Assembly: GCA_016713905.1 (NCBI GenBank)
Contig: JADJOE010000003.1
Span: 1,240,001-1,304,000, forward strand
DNA length: 64,000 nucleotides
Reading direction: 5' to 3'
Source: Candidatus Vicinibacter proximus
Lineage (GTDB): Bacteria; Bacteroidota; Bacteroidia; Chitinophagales; Saprospiraceae
Part shown: positions 35,231 through 42,653 of the stretch, piece after piece
How the letters are laid out: every line of letters starts with the position of its first letter
Numbering within the stretch: the stretch's first letter is position 1
Position numbers and translations under genes: made by a program
Notes under the pieces: model-generated
What the model was told of the DNA's origin: nothing
Seen by the model: only the letters and a program-made list of their open reading frames with translations
The model's database searches: none

Positions 35231-35923
35231 CTATTTTAATAACGGAAAAAATTCATCCATACCTTTCCAATAACCTGTTGGGTCAGGAAAATTTGTCCAA
35301 ACCATCCTTTCCTTGAGTACCGGATGGGTAAATGCAACCTGATAAGCATACAGACAAAGTTCATATGCCGGTTTCGGTAGACTTTTGCCATATTTGACAT
35401 CGCCTAACAAAGGACAACCAATGTGGGCCATTTGGGCTCTAATCTGATGTGAACGACCTGTAATTAACTTAATTTGAAATAAAAACTTTCCGTCCTTACT
35501 GCCAATCAATTTATAGTGTAACCTTGCATATTTTGATCCCGGAACCTCATTTTCATACACTTTTGAAAGATTAATTTTTTCATCCTTCACCATATAGTGT
35601 ATTAGCTCGTCCTCAACTTTTGGTGGCCGACAGTCACTAATAGCCATGTAATACTTGTCTACCGTGCGTTCTTTAATCTGGTCATGAAGTCTGGTAAAGG
35701 CTTTGGAAGTTTTTGCCAAAATCAATAATCCCCCTACCGGCCTGTCAATTCGTTGGAGCAATCCAAGGTATACCTCACCAGGTTTATGGTACTTAACCTT
35801 TAAATAATTCTTAATGATATCTATAAGGTTCGGGTGTCCGGTTTCGTCACCTTGAGATAGGAGCCCTGGATATTTCTCAAGGACAATTATATGGTTATCT
35901 TCGTAAATTATTTTGGGAAGCAT
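35231..35923 (-). CDS. RluA-family 23S rRNA/tRNA pseudouridine synthase
   Basis: The 230-residue enzyme has the RluA catalytic motif LLQRIDRPVGGLLILAKT with the nucleophilic Asp, and later family blocks (KYYMAI, LITGRSHQIRAQMAHIGCPLLGDVKYG). It lacks the N-terminal S4 domain of RluC/RluD, as in the short RluA/TruC-like branch; target RNA unknown. Start ATG 35923 is used, four codons inside the longest open frame, because a perfect -7 box covers the alternative TTG start. This ATG shares its CATG with the start of the divergent mqnD gene. Confidence 0.92.
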   Translation of the reverse strand: MLPKIIYEDNHIIVLEKYPGLLSQGDETGHPNLIDIIKNYLKVKYHKPGEVYLGLLQRIDRPVGGLLILAKTSKAFTRLHDQIKERTVDKYYMAISDCRPPKVEDELIHYMVKDEKINLSKVYENEVPGSKYARLHYKLIGSKDGKFLFQIKLITGRSHQIRAQMAHIGCPLLGDVKYGKSLPKPAYELCLYAYQVAFTHPVLKERMVWTNFPDPTGYWKGMDEFFPLLK

Positions 35924-36767
35924 GTCTGGAAGCAAAAATAGGATTAAGCTAGCGATTTCACCTTGTCCAAATGATACCTTTATTTTCGGACCAATGATAC
36001 TGGGGTTAACTAACCAAGCTAAAGGTATAGAAAAAAAAGATATTTTAACAGAATACTATGATATTCAAACACTTAATGAAATTGCATTATTAAATACCCA
36101 TGATGTAATTAAAGTAAGTGCAGCACATGCAAATTCAATCTCGGACCACTATGATTTCCTTACCTGCGGGGGAGCAATGGGATTAAATTGCGGGCCATTG
36201 CTGATTTCTAAAAATGAAAGAAATCCTCATTCAATTGATTTCAGTCCTGTGATACTACCCGGCAAAAATACTACAGCAAGGTTTTTATTTGAGTACTCAT
36301 TCCCAAACGCTAAGTCTAAATTCTACGGCACTTTTTCAGAAATAGAAGAGCTTCTCATCAACGAAGTGTATCCATATGGCGTAATCATTCACGAAAACAG
36401 ATTCACTTTCGAATCTAAGGGTCTGGTCAAAATTATGGATTTGGGTGAAAATTGGTATCAAAAAACCGGATTACCAATTCCTCTTGGACTAATTGGTATA
36501 AAAAGAGATCTTGAAGACAGTCTAAAAATTAAAATAAAACAGTTAATCCTCTCGTCATTGGAATATGCGACTAGATATGTAGAACAAATATTCCCTTTTA
36601 TTAAGTCCCATGCTCAGGAATTAGATAGAGACGTGATTTTTCAACACATTGAGTTGTATGTTAATGAATTTAGTTTTGATATAGGAACGGCCGGTAAATC
36701 TGCAATCGTTGAATTATTTAAATCTTCCCAATCGGGAGAAAAAGTTGCACAAATAAATTTTATATAA
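35922..36767 (+). CDS. mqnD: 1,4-dihydroxy-6-naphthoate synthase (futalosine pathway)
   Basis: MqnD converts cyclic de-hypoxanthine futalosine to 1,4-dihydroxy-6-naphthoate in the alternative route to menaquinone. The 281-residue protein has the family start (LAISPCPNDTFIFGPMILG), the loop KVSAAHANSISDHYDFLTCGGAMGLNCGPLL, PGKNTTARFLF and GVIIHENRFTF with the catalytic His. It has a periplasmic-binding-protein-like fold but no signal peptide, as expected for MqnD. ATG 35922 is preferred over the in-frame TTG at 35913. The start codon overlaps that of the divergent pseudouridine synthase by two bases. Confidence 0.94.
   Translation: MSGSKNRIKLAISPCPNDTFIFGPMILGLTNQAKGIEKKDILTEYYDIQTLNEIALLNTHDVIKVSAAHANSISDHYDFLTCGGAMGLNCGPLLISKNERNPHSIDFSPVILPGKNTTARFLFEYSFPNAKSKFYGTFSEIEELLINEVYPYGVIIHENRFTFESKGLVKIMDLGENWYQKTGLPIPLGLIGIKRDLEDSLKIKIKQLILSSLEYATRYVEQIFPFIKSHAQELDRDVIFQHIELYVNEFSFDIGTAGKSAIVELFKSSQSGEKVAQINFI
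35933..35940 (-). promoter_or_regulatory. -7 promoter box of the pseudouridine synthase gene, inside mqnD
   Basis: Reverse strand TATTTTTG lies 9 nt before ATG 35923, within codons 4 to 7 of the divergent mqnD gene. It predicts a leader of about 5 nt. Confidence 0.5.
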
Positions 36768-36881
36768 TTTATAGTCGTACACAAATTTATATATTTATAA
36801 TAATTTATATGTTTGAAATTATTATAAATTAATATATTATATATTAAAAAATATTAAAATATATTAATTTCGCGTTGTGTA

Positions 36882-36899
36882 AGTTTTGGTTATTAAATG
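36882..36899 (+). repeat. 18-mer direct repeat, copy 1
   Basis: AGTTTTGGTTATTAAATG, identical to the copy at 37184-37201. It starts 57 nt before the last T of the terminator that follows. In this copy the closing ATG is followed at once by the stop TAA. Confidence 0.85.
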
Positions 36900-36911
36900 T
36901 AAAAACATTCT

Positions 36912-36938
36912 AGCCCATGAAATGTCATGGGCTTTTTT
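36912..36938 (+). terminator. Rho-independent terminator, unit 1
   Basis: AGCCCATGA - AATG - TCATGGGCT is a perfect 9-bp stem with a tetraloop, followed by a run of six T. It lies 145 bp after mqnD and could end either the mqnD transcript or a short RNA starting near 36878. Confidence 0.85.
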
Positions 36939-37183
36939 ATTGATTACAACTTAGTTTATTGAACATTTTCCTTCACGCAGACAATCGTAAACCAATGGTT
37001 TTCTGAAGAATTTTAAATTATTCAAAATCCAAACTTTATTAAATCATTGATTATCTAAACTTTATGAATCGATACAATACAAAACAAGTAATGTCTTTAA
37101 ATTATTAGGATGAAATATTGTACAGTTTTCAATTTCTAGGAAAGAATTGGCATGATAATTGGATACATCTTAATCGAGTTTTG

Positions 37184-37201
37184 AGTTTTGGTTATTAAAT
37201 G
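37184..37201 (+). repeat. 18-mer direct repeat, copy 2
   Basis: Exact second copy of AGTTTTGGTTATTAAATG, 302 bp downstream of the first. Its final ATG begins a frame that runs through the hairpin into ald, but that is probably chance. Confidence 0.85.
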
Positions 37202-37207
37202 AAGATT

Positions 37208-37240
37208 TGCCCGTATAACGTATGCGGGCATTCTTTTTTT
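37208..37240 (+). terminator. Rho-independent terminator, unit 2
   Basis: TGCCCGTAT - AACGT - ATGCGGGCA forms a 9-bp stem with one G-T wobble, followed by TTC and seven T. It lies 60 bp upstream of the ald start codon, so it must end a short RNA or attenuate a transcript that begins further upstream. Confidence 0.85.
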
Positions 37241-37272
37241 AAGAGAAATCCTTCCCTGTTCACTCAAAATCG

Positions 37273-37280
37273 TAGTTTTG
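37273..37280 (+). promoter_or_regulatory. -7 promoter box of ald
   Basis: TAGTTTTG matches TAnnTTTG and lies 20 nt before ATG 37301, downstream of the second terminator. Confidence 0.5.
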
Positions 37281-37300
37281 TGGGAACAAAACGAATGGTC

Positions 37301-38413
37301 ATGGTCATAGGAGTTCCAAAAGAAATTAAATCTAACGAAAACAGAGTTGCATTAACCCCTGCAGGAGCGCTGGAGCTCACCAAACGCGGACACCAGGTTT
37401 ATGTTCAAAGCACCGCTGGTGTGGGCAGTGGTTTTACAAATGATAATTACATTAATGCGGGAGCTAAAATTTTGGCAACTATAGAAGAAATTTATGCTAT
37501 CGCTGATATGATTATTAAGGTTAAGGAACCTATCGAGTCAGAATATAAACTTATAAAAAAAGATCAATTACTCTTTACCTACTTTCACTTTGCATCCTAT
37601 GAACCTCTGACAAATGCCATGATTGAAAGTGGGGCGGTTTGTCTTGCCTATGAAACCGTAGAATTGCCTGACAGAAGTCTTCCACTATTAATTCCAATGT
37701 CTGAGGTAGCCGGACGTATGGCCATACAGGAAGGAGCCAAATACCTTGAAAAACCTCAAAAAGGCAAAGGGATTCTATTGGGAGGTGTGCCTGGAGTTCC
37801 ACCTGCGAAAGTACTCGTGCTTGGCGGAGGTGTTGTTGGTACCCAAGCGGCTAAAATGGCAGCAGGATTGGGCGCCCAAGTGACTTTGATGGATATAAGC
37901 CTAAATCGATTGAGATACTTGGCTGATGTGATGCCGGCAAACGTAAATACCATGTTTTCAAATGAATTAACCATTAGAGAATTGGTTAGAAGTCATGATT
38001 TAATTGTTGGTGCGGTTCTCATACCGGGTGCAAAAGCCCCTAGCCTCGTTACCAGAGACATGCTTTCTACTATGCATCCTGGCACTGTATTGGTAGATGT
38101 TGCCATTGATCAAGGTGGTTGTATCGAGACCTCTAAACCTACAACGCACGATGATCCTATTTACATAATTGATGAAGTAGTGCATTATTGTGTTGCTAAT
38201 ATGCCAGGTGCTGTACCTTACACCTCAACTGTAGCACTCACTAACGCTACCCTACCTTATGCCATCCAATTAGCCGATAAAGGTTGGAGAAAGGCTTGCT
38301 CTGAAAATAAATCCTTGATGTTGGGATTAAATGTTGTTGGTGGCAAAGTAGTATATGAGGGTGTTGCAAAAGCATTCAATTTATCTTACACCAAAGTGGA
38401 AGATGTAATTTAA
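37301..38413 (+). CDS. ald: Alanine dehydrogenase
   Basis: Ald reversibly deaminates L-alanine to pyruvate with NAD+. The 370-residue protein has the family start MVIGVPKEIKSNENRVALTPAG, the substrate lysine and histidine region (KVKEP, LFTYFHFA), the Rossmann motif VLVLGGGVVGTQAAKMAAGLGA and the late block VDVAIDQGGCIETSKPTTHDDP. Length matches the 370-residue norm. The frame is open 34 codons further upstream, but that part covers a terminator and promoter and lacks homology, so ATG 37301 is used (ATG 37295 is equally possible). Confidence 0.96.
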   Translation: MVIGVPKEIKSNENRVALTPAGALELTKRGHQVYVQSTAGVGSGFTNDNYINAGAKILATIEEIYAIADMIIKVKEPIESEYKLIKKDQLLFTYFHFASYEPLTNAMIESGAVCLAYETVELPDRSLPLLIPMSEVAGRMAIQEGAKYLEKPQKGKGILLGGVPGVPPAKVLVLGGGVVGTQAAKMAAGLGAQVTLMDISLNRLRYLADVMPANVNTMFSNELTIRELVRSHDLIVGAVLIPGAKAPSLVTRDMLSTMHPGTVLVDVAIDQGGCIETSKPTTHDDPIYIIDEVVHYCVANMPGAVPYTSTVALTNATLPYAIQLADKGWRKACSENKSLMLGLNVVGGKVVYEGVAKAFNLSYTKVEDVI

Positions 38414-38500
38414 AAAATTTACAAAAAAATTTGTTTGCAATGATAAAATCATCTTAACTTAAGGTGTTATTTCATTGTTCACATTTCAAACCTATAAAAT

Positions 38501-38752
38501 ATGTATATTACTTTGGAAGAACTTCGTCAAATCAAACACCTTTTACCCAGTGGAAGTATCAAACGGATTGCGGATGAGTTAAATATTGACGAACAAGCAG
38601 TTAGGAATTATTTTGGAGCAAATCATTTGGAGAATTCAGGGAACCATCTGCAAGCTGGTCCCAATGGGGGTATTGTACAAATAGAAAATTTGGAAATTCT
38701 CAATTTGGCTAAGAAAATATTAGATGAGGAGAATATCGCTCATTCCAACTGA
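38501..38752 (+). CDS. Small putative DNA-binding protein (helix-turn-helix, 83 aa)
   Basis: The first half reads as a helix-turn-helix: LEELRQIKHLL, SGSIKRIADELNIDEQAVRNYF, where a recognition helix follows a short turn. The second half has a Gly/Asn-rich linker (HLQAGPNGGIVQ) and a helix (LEILNLAKKILDEE). Similar short proteins occur in Bacteroidota as uncharacterised proteins. It is monocistronic with its own strong terminator 19 bp after the stop codon. Regulatory function is inference. Confidence 0.78.
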   Translation: MYITLEELRQIKHLLPSGSIKRIADELNIDEQAVRNYFGANHLENSGNHLQAGPNGGIVQIENLEILNLAKKILDEENIAHSN

Positions 38753-38771
38753 TAAAAACTAAACTTTACAG

Positions 38772-38796
38772 GGCCTGAAAAAATCAGGCCTTTTTT
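38772..38796 (+). terminator. Rho-independent terminator of the small HTH gene
   Basis: GGCCTGA - AAAAA - TCAGGCC stem of 7 bp followed by six T. The mirror side has no T-tract for the convergent DUF3810 gene. Confidence 0.9.
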
Positions 38797-38803
38797 ATTG
38801 AAT

Positions 38804-39862
38804 TTATATGCGTCTTTTGCGATAATTAATAACCCATTTAATGATTCCAGTATAACTTTGGCTCCCACCCTTCACTCCATTGAAAATCAAATATTTATCA
38901 TAAAACCAATCCCTTAGTTCTGGTAAAATTTTCGGAAACTGATTATTATGGTAATCAATAGATTTGAGATCCCTTTGAATGGGGATAGAAATCTCACTTA
39001 AATACTTCTTATATAATTCAGGGTATATTCTAAATGCATTGCTCATAAGATATCTCCAATAACTCAACTCAGCACTGTAACGGATTAATCCTTTATCACT
39101 TTTTCTGCAGGCCAGTAAAGCAATAAAATTGCATTCCCCTTCATCTGTCCAACCAAAACCATGAGCAAATTCATGCGCCATTGTAAAAGGTATCACAAGA
39201 GAATCCAAACCACTATCTACATAGCCCTCCCCTGAAAATGGCCAAAATATACCCGCAGTCCCAAAAACCAACAAACACCCCGCTGGTTCTAAAACACGCA
39301 CTCTTACACGGTTATTGCCAAAGACAAAAAGTTCATTAAAAACATCTGCAACTCGAATTCTGAGTTCTCGTTCTATTTCTAAAAAAGTAAAATTATTATT
39401 CTCAATATTTAATTCGACTCTTAAATTACATAGCTCATCAGTAATTTCATTTAGCTCTCTTTCAAATTCAAAATAAGCTATATCATGATTCAGGTCAAGT
39501 CGGTCCCTTAAAGGAATTTTAAAATAATTGAAACCCCAAGACAGGTAGAAAAAAGAAACGTGCAATAGGATAAAAGCCAATACCTTTTGAATTAACTTCT
39601 TTATTCCAAGATTTTTACGCATTCTGAGATAACCCAGATATATTCCGCAAATGAGGAGAATAAAAAACCACCAATACAATAAGGGGATGGGGCTAATAAA
39701 TGACAAAGTACCCCAAAAATATCTACTGGACGAATAAACAGAAGTCACAAAATATTTTTCCATAATCTCTGGTGGAAGCGCATACAAAATCACTCCATAC
39801 CCCAAACAGCACAGAAATATTAAACTGCTAATTATCAAGAACTTATCTGCAATAAATTTCAT
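38804..39862 (-). CDS. DUF3810 membrane zinc peptidase-like protein
   Basis: The 352-residue protein has three N-terminal hydrophobic segments (about 8-30, 60-78 and 92-112) and then a soluble domain with a zincin motif: His230-Glu231-x-x-His234 (MAHEFAHGFGW) followed by a downstream acidic Glu in TDEGECNFIAL. That arrangement matches the DUF3810 family. Proteolysis at the membrane is a fair inference, but no substrate is known to me. It is divergent from trxA, and the two promoters overlap. Confidence 0.87.
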   Translation of the reverse strand: MKFIADKFLIISSLIFLCCLGYGVILYALPPEIMEKYFVTSVYSSSRYFWGTLSFISPIPLLYWWFFILLICGIYLGYLRMRKNLGIKKLIQKVLAFILLHVSFFYLSWGFNYFKIPLRDRLDLNHDIAYFEFERELNEITDELCNLRVELNIENNNFTFLEIERELRIRVADVFNELFVFGNNRVRVRVLEPAGCLLVFGTAGIFWPFSGEGYVDSGLDSLVIPFTMAHEFAHGFGWTDEGECNFIALLACRKSDKGLIRYSAELSYWRYLMSNAFRIYPELYKKYLSEISIPIQRDLKSIDYHNNQFPKILPELRDWFYDKYLIFNGVKGGSQSYTGIIKWVINYRKRRI

Positions 39863-39872
39863 TCAAATTCCT

Positions 39873-39880
39873 CAAATGTA
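39873..39880 (-). promoter_or_regulatory. -7 promoter box of the DUF3810 gene
   Basis: Reverse strand TACATTTG, 10 nt before the start codon. A TTTG at 39907-39904 is 23 nt further upstream and could be the -33 element. Confidence 0.5.
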
Positions 39881-39885
39881 ATGTC

Positions 39886-39893
39886 TATTTTTG
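39886..39893 (+). promoter_or_regulatory. -7 promoter box of trxA
   Basis: TATTTTTG matches TAnnTTTG and predicts a leader of about 50 nt. It lies 5 bp from the divergent -7 box of the DUF3810 gene. Confidence 0.5.
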
Positions 39894-39946
39894 ACTGATG
39901 AACCAAATAGCAATTATTCTTGTTTTCTCAGTTAAAATAAATAAAG

Positions 39947-40264
39947 ATGGCATTTGAATTTACAGACAGCAACTTTCAGGAGAGTGCTTTAGCAAAGGAC
40001 GGTGTGGCCGTTGTAGACTTCTGGGCAGAATGGTGTGGACCTTGCAGATTAGTTGGTCCTATTATTGATGAACTTTCAAAAGAGTATGAAGGGAGAGTCA
40101 CCATCGGCAAATTAAACGTTGATCATAACCCACAGGTATCTATGCAATTTGGCGTAAGGTCAATTCCAACCATTCTTTTCATAAAAGAAGGTCAAATTGT
40201 TGAAAAACATGTTGGTACAGCAACTAAGGCAACTTTAAAGCAAAAAATTGATTCCTTAGTTTAA
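39947..40264 (+). CDS. trxA: Thioredoxin
   Basis: The 105-residue cytoplasmic protein has the classic thioredoxin fold motif WCGPC with redox Cys30 and Cys33 (VDFWAEWCGPCRLVGPII) and the cis-proline loop (FGVRSIPTILF). It serves as a general disulfide reductant. No signal peptide is present. A hairpin follows 23 bp after the stop codon. Confidence 0.97.
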   Translation: MAFEFTDSNFQESALAKDGVAVVDFWAEWCGPCRLVGPIIDELSKEYEGRVTIGKLNVDHNPQVSMQFGVRSIPTILFIKEGQIVEKHVGTATKATLKQKIDSLV

Positions 40265-40269
40265 GTTTC

Positions 40270-40303
40270 TTGACACAAAGCAATAAAGAAGCCCTTATCT
40301 TTG
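40270..40303 (+). promoter_or_regulatory. Promoter of the DUF58-ppk2-S4 operon
   Basis: TTG at 40270-40272, a 23-nt spacer and TATCTTTG at 40296-40303. The -7 box lies in the loop of the trxA terminator hairpin. Confidence 0.5.
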
Positions 40304-40319
40304 TTACGGTAGGGGCTTC
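40288..40319 (+). terminator. Probable terminator of trxA
   Basis: GAAGCCC pairs with GGGCTTC around an 18-nt loop, followed by GTTATTT. The tail is weak. The loop itself contains the -7 box of the next gene. Confidence 0.55.
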
Positions 40320-40334
40320 GTTATTTAAGCAAAT

Positions 40335-41261
40335 ATGAATTTTTTTGATCAATTTCCTGTACAGGCATTCAACCATCTTGAGCTTTTAGCCAATCAGGTG
40401 GTTGAAGGCTTTATAATAGGTAAGCATAAATCTCCATTTCATGGATTTAGTGTTGAATTTGCCGAACACAGACTCTATAATATAGGTGAAACTACAAAGG
40501 ACCTGGACTGGAAAGTATATGCTAGAACAGATAAACTATTTGTTAAAAAATTTGAAGAAGAGACAAATCTAAGATGCCAAATTGTTATCGACACTTCTTC
40601 ATCCATGTATTTTCCGGAAGAGAAATTAAACAATGGACTCATACTGAATAAGTTAAAATTTTCTGCTTTAGGGGCTGCATGCATTATGAATATCCTGCGT
40701 AAGCAACGAGATGCTTTTGGCATCAGTTTGTTTGATGAAAAACTTAATTTTCAATCTCAGACAAAATCAAGCACGACACATTATCAATTACTCCTAAGCA
40801 TCCTAGAAAAATGGATCAATGATTTCGATTTAAATAGAAAGAGTTCTACTGCACAGGCTTTGCATGAAATCGCAGATCAAATCCACAAAAGATCCATGGT
40901 TGTAATCTTTAGCGACATGGTTGACGACACGGAAAGAGTAGATGATCTTTTTGGTGCACTTCAACATCTTAAACATAATAAACATGAAGTATTACTTTTT
41001 CATGTAGTTGACAGAAAATTGGAAATTGAATTTGGTTTCGAAAATCGTCCCTATCAATTTGTTGATATGGAAACAGGGGAGAAAGTTCGCCTTCAGGCAC
41101 ATCAGATAAAAGAAAGATACATTGAAAAGATGAAGGAATATCATTATTCAATTCAAAACAAATGTATTCAATATAGAATAGATTATCATGAAGCTGATAT
41201 TAATCAGGGATATGATTATATTCTCCAATCCTTCTTAGGCAAAAGAAAAAAAATGCAATAA
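40335..41261 (+). CDS. DUF58 domain protein (von Willebrand A-like)
   Basis: The 308-residue protein matches DUF58: HKSPFHGFSVEFAEHRLYNIGETTKDLDWKVYARTDKLFVK near the N-terminus, then a MIDAS-like VIDTSSSMYF at about residue 90 and VVIFSDMVDD at about 195. These proteins usually work beside MoxR AAA ATPases as chaperones in metal or cofactor assembly, or in aerotolerance (Bat) operons. Here no MoxR or Bat partner is adjacent; ppk2 follows 25 bp later. No signal peptide or membrane segment. Confidence 0.9.
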   Translation: MNFFDQFPVQAFNHLELLANQVVEGFIIGKHKSPFHGFSVEFAEHRLYNIGETTKDLDWKVYARTDKLFVKKFEEETNLRCQIVIDTSSSMYFPEEKLNNGLILNKLKFSALGAACIMNILRKQRDAFGISLFDEKLNFQSQTKSSTTHYQLLLSILEKWINDFDLNRKSSTAQALHEIADQIHKRSMVVIFSDMVDDTERVDDLFGALQHLKHNKHEVLLFHVVDRKLEIEFGFENRPYQFVDMETGEKVRLQAHQIKERYIEKMKEYHYSIQNKCIQYRIDYHEADINQGYDYILQSFLGKRKKMQ

Positions 41262-41286
41262 ATTTTTGGTCAACAAAATAAAATTT

Positions 41287-42027
41287 ATGAGTAAAATTAT
41301 TCTTAGTAAAATTTCTACTGATGCTCCAGCCAAGGCAGATAAAGAGAAAATGGTAAAGGAAACTGAAAAAATGGCAAAAGAAATTGGTGAATTTGCAGAT
41401 AAATTTTATGCAGAAAAAAAACACAGTTTACTTGTAGTACTACAAGGAATGGACGCAAGTGGTAAAGATGGGGTTGCCAAAAGTGTTTTCACATACTGTG
41501 CACCATTAGTAGTTGATGCCCACCCTTTTAAAAAACCATCAGAGGAAGAAATGCAACATGATTTCCTGTGGCGGGTTCATAAGTTTTCACCTTCAAAAGG
41601 GCAGATTAAAATTTTTATAAGATCTCATTATGAAGACATATTAATACAAAGAGTACATAATTGGATAAATGATGATCGTGCACACTTAAGACTGGAGGCC
41701 ATTAACAATTTTGAAAAACTTCTACAAGAAGACAACCAAACTACAATACTTAAATTTTATCTTCACTTGTCGCATAAAAGACAAATAGAAAAACTTGAAG
41801 AAAGAAGGACCGCTTTAGATAAACAATGGAAGTATAATCCACAGGATTTTGAAGAAAGTAAACTGTGGGACAAGTACATGAGGTACTATGAATCCGCCAT
41901 AAACGGTAGTGAAATACCTTGGATTATTGTACCATCTGATCAAAGGTGGTATCGCAATTACTTCGTTGCAAAGAAAGTTTTCGATACTTTAAAAAATTTG
42001 AACCCAGAATATCCCAGACTAGAATAA
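41287..42027 (+). CDS. ppk2: Polyphosphate kinase 2 family protein
   Basis: PPK2 enzymes use polyphosphate to phosphorylate nucleotides (AMP, ADP or GDP). The 246-residue protein has Walker A LQGMDASGKDG at about residue 54, the conserved HPFKKPSEEEMQHDFLWRVHKFSP block, and the lid/Walker B region (IKIFIRSHYEDILIQRVH, FYLHLSHKRQIEKLEER). It is a one-domain class member; I cannot assign AMP or ADP specificity. ATG 41287 is used rather than TTG 41266. The S4 gene starts 5 bp after its stop codon. Confidence 0.93.
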   Translation: MSKIILSKISTDAPAKADKEKMVKETEKMAKEIGEFADKFYAEKKHSLLVVLQGMDASGKDGVAKSVFTYCAPLVVDAHPFKKPSEEEMQHDFLWRVHKFSPSKGQIKIFIRSHYEDILIQRVHNWINDDRAHLRLEAINNFEKLLQEDNQTTILKFYLHLSHKRQIEKLEERRTALDKQWKYNPQDFEESKLWDKYMRYYESAINGSEIPWIIVPSDQRWYRNYFVAKKVFDTLKNLNPEYPRLE

Positions 42028-42032
42028 GACAA

Positions 42033-42434
42033 ATGAGAATAGATAAATGGCTTTGGACAGTCCGTTTTTATAAATCAAGAACATTAGCTTCCTTGTCATG
42101 CAAATCTTCGAAAGTTAAGATTAATGGCCATGAAGCCAAAGCATCCAGTTCTATTAAAATCGGAGATCTGATAGAAATTAAGAAGAATGGCTTTTATTTA
42201 AAATACCAGGTCCTAGGATTACCTGAAAAAAGAACTAACGCCACACTGGCCAGTCTGGCATATACAAATCTCACGCCTATTGAGATTCTTAATAAATATA
42301 ATACAGCTTATACGGAATCATCTTATTTTAATTTGAGAAGTAAAGGATCTGGGCGACCTACAAAAAAAGAAAGACGAGAAATGGATATCCCGCTTATAGA
42401 ATCCAATGAATGGCCGGATTTTGACGATTTATGA
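42033..42434 (+). CDS. S4-domain RNA-binding protein (Hsp15/HslR type)
   Basis: The 133-residue protein starts with an S4 domain: MRIDKWLWTVRFYKSRTLASL, SSKVKINGHEAKASSSIKIGDLIEI. The basic tail with GSGRPTKKERREMD is typical of the Hsp15 family, which binds free 50S subunits carrying a nascent chain. The longer open frame extends 29 codons upstream, overlapping ppk2, but homology starts at ATG 42033. Confidence 0.92.
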   Translation: MRIDKWLWTVRFYKSRTLASLSCKSSKVKINGHEAKASSSIKIGDLIEIKKNGFYLKYQVLGLPEKRTNATLASLAYTNLTPIEILNKYNTAYTESSYFNLRSKGSGRPTKKERREMDIPLIESNEWPDFDDL

Positions 42435-42454
42435 ATAAATTTTAAAAAATATAT

Positions 42455-42462
42455 TACCTTTG
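42455..42462 (+). promoter_or_regulatory. -7 promoter box ahead of tRNA-Ala
   Basis: TACCTTTG matches TAnnTTTG. Transcription would begin near 42467, a few bases before the hairpin at 42475-42499. Confidence 0.45.
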
Positions 42463-42474
42463 CCGGGTCACTAA

Positions 42475-42499
42475 AAATGCCCTAAATGAGAGGGCATTT
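42475..42499 (+). promoter_or_regulatory. Perfect 9-bp hairpin in the tRNA-Ala leader
   Basis: AAATGCCCT - AAATGAG - AGGGCATTT. It lies between the -7 box and the tRNA. The forward side has no T-tract, so it is a leader structure or processing signal more likely than a terminator of the S4 gene. Confidence 0.5.
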
Positions 42500-42515
42500 A
42501 CATAAAATTTAATCT

Positions 42516-42589
<74 letters not shown>

Positions 42590-42653
42590 CTTTTTTTTGT
42601 TAATGAGGGAACCATTTTGAGACATATTTTGATTTACCATTAAACGAGATTGT

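Larger units (their letters stand above)
36768..37300. other. Intergenic region with two matching hairpin units ahead of ald
   Basis: This 533-bp gap holds an AT-only stretch (36770-36870), two copies of an 18-mer each followed by a terminator hairpin, a 240-bp spacer with no coding frame, and the ald promoter. No protein gene is seen. Confidence 0.6.

Noticed and set aside
37199..37300. In-frame N-terminal extension of alanine dehydrogenase beginning at the second 18-mer
   Set aside because: It would translate through the terminator stem and T-run, contains the -7 box, and has no resemblance to Ald proteins, which start at MVIGVPKE.
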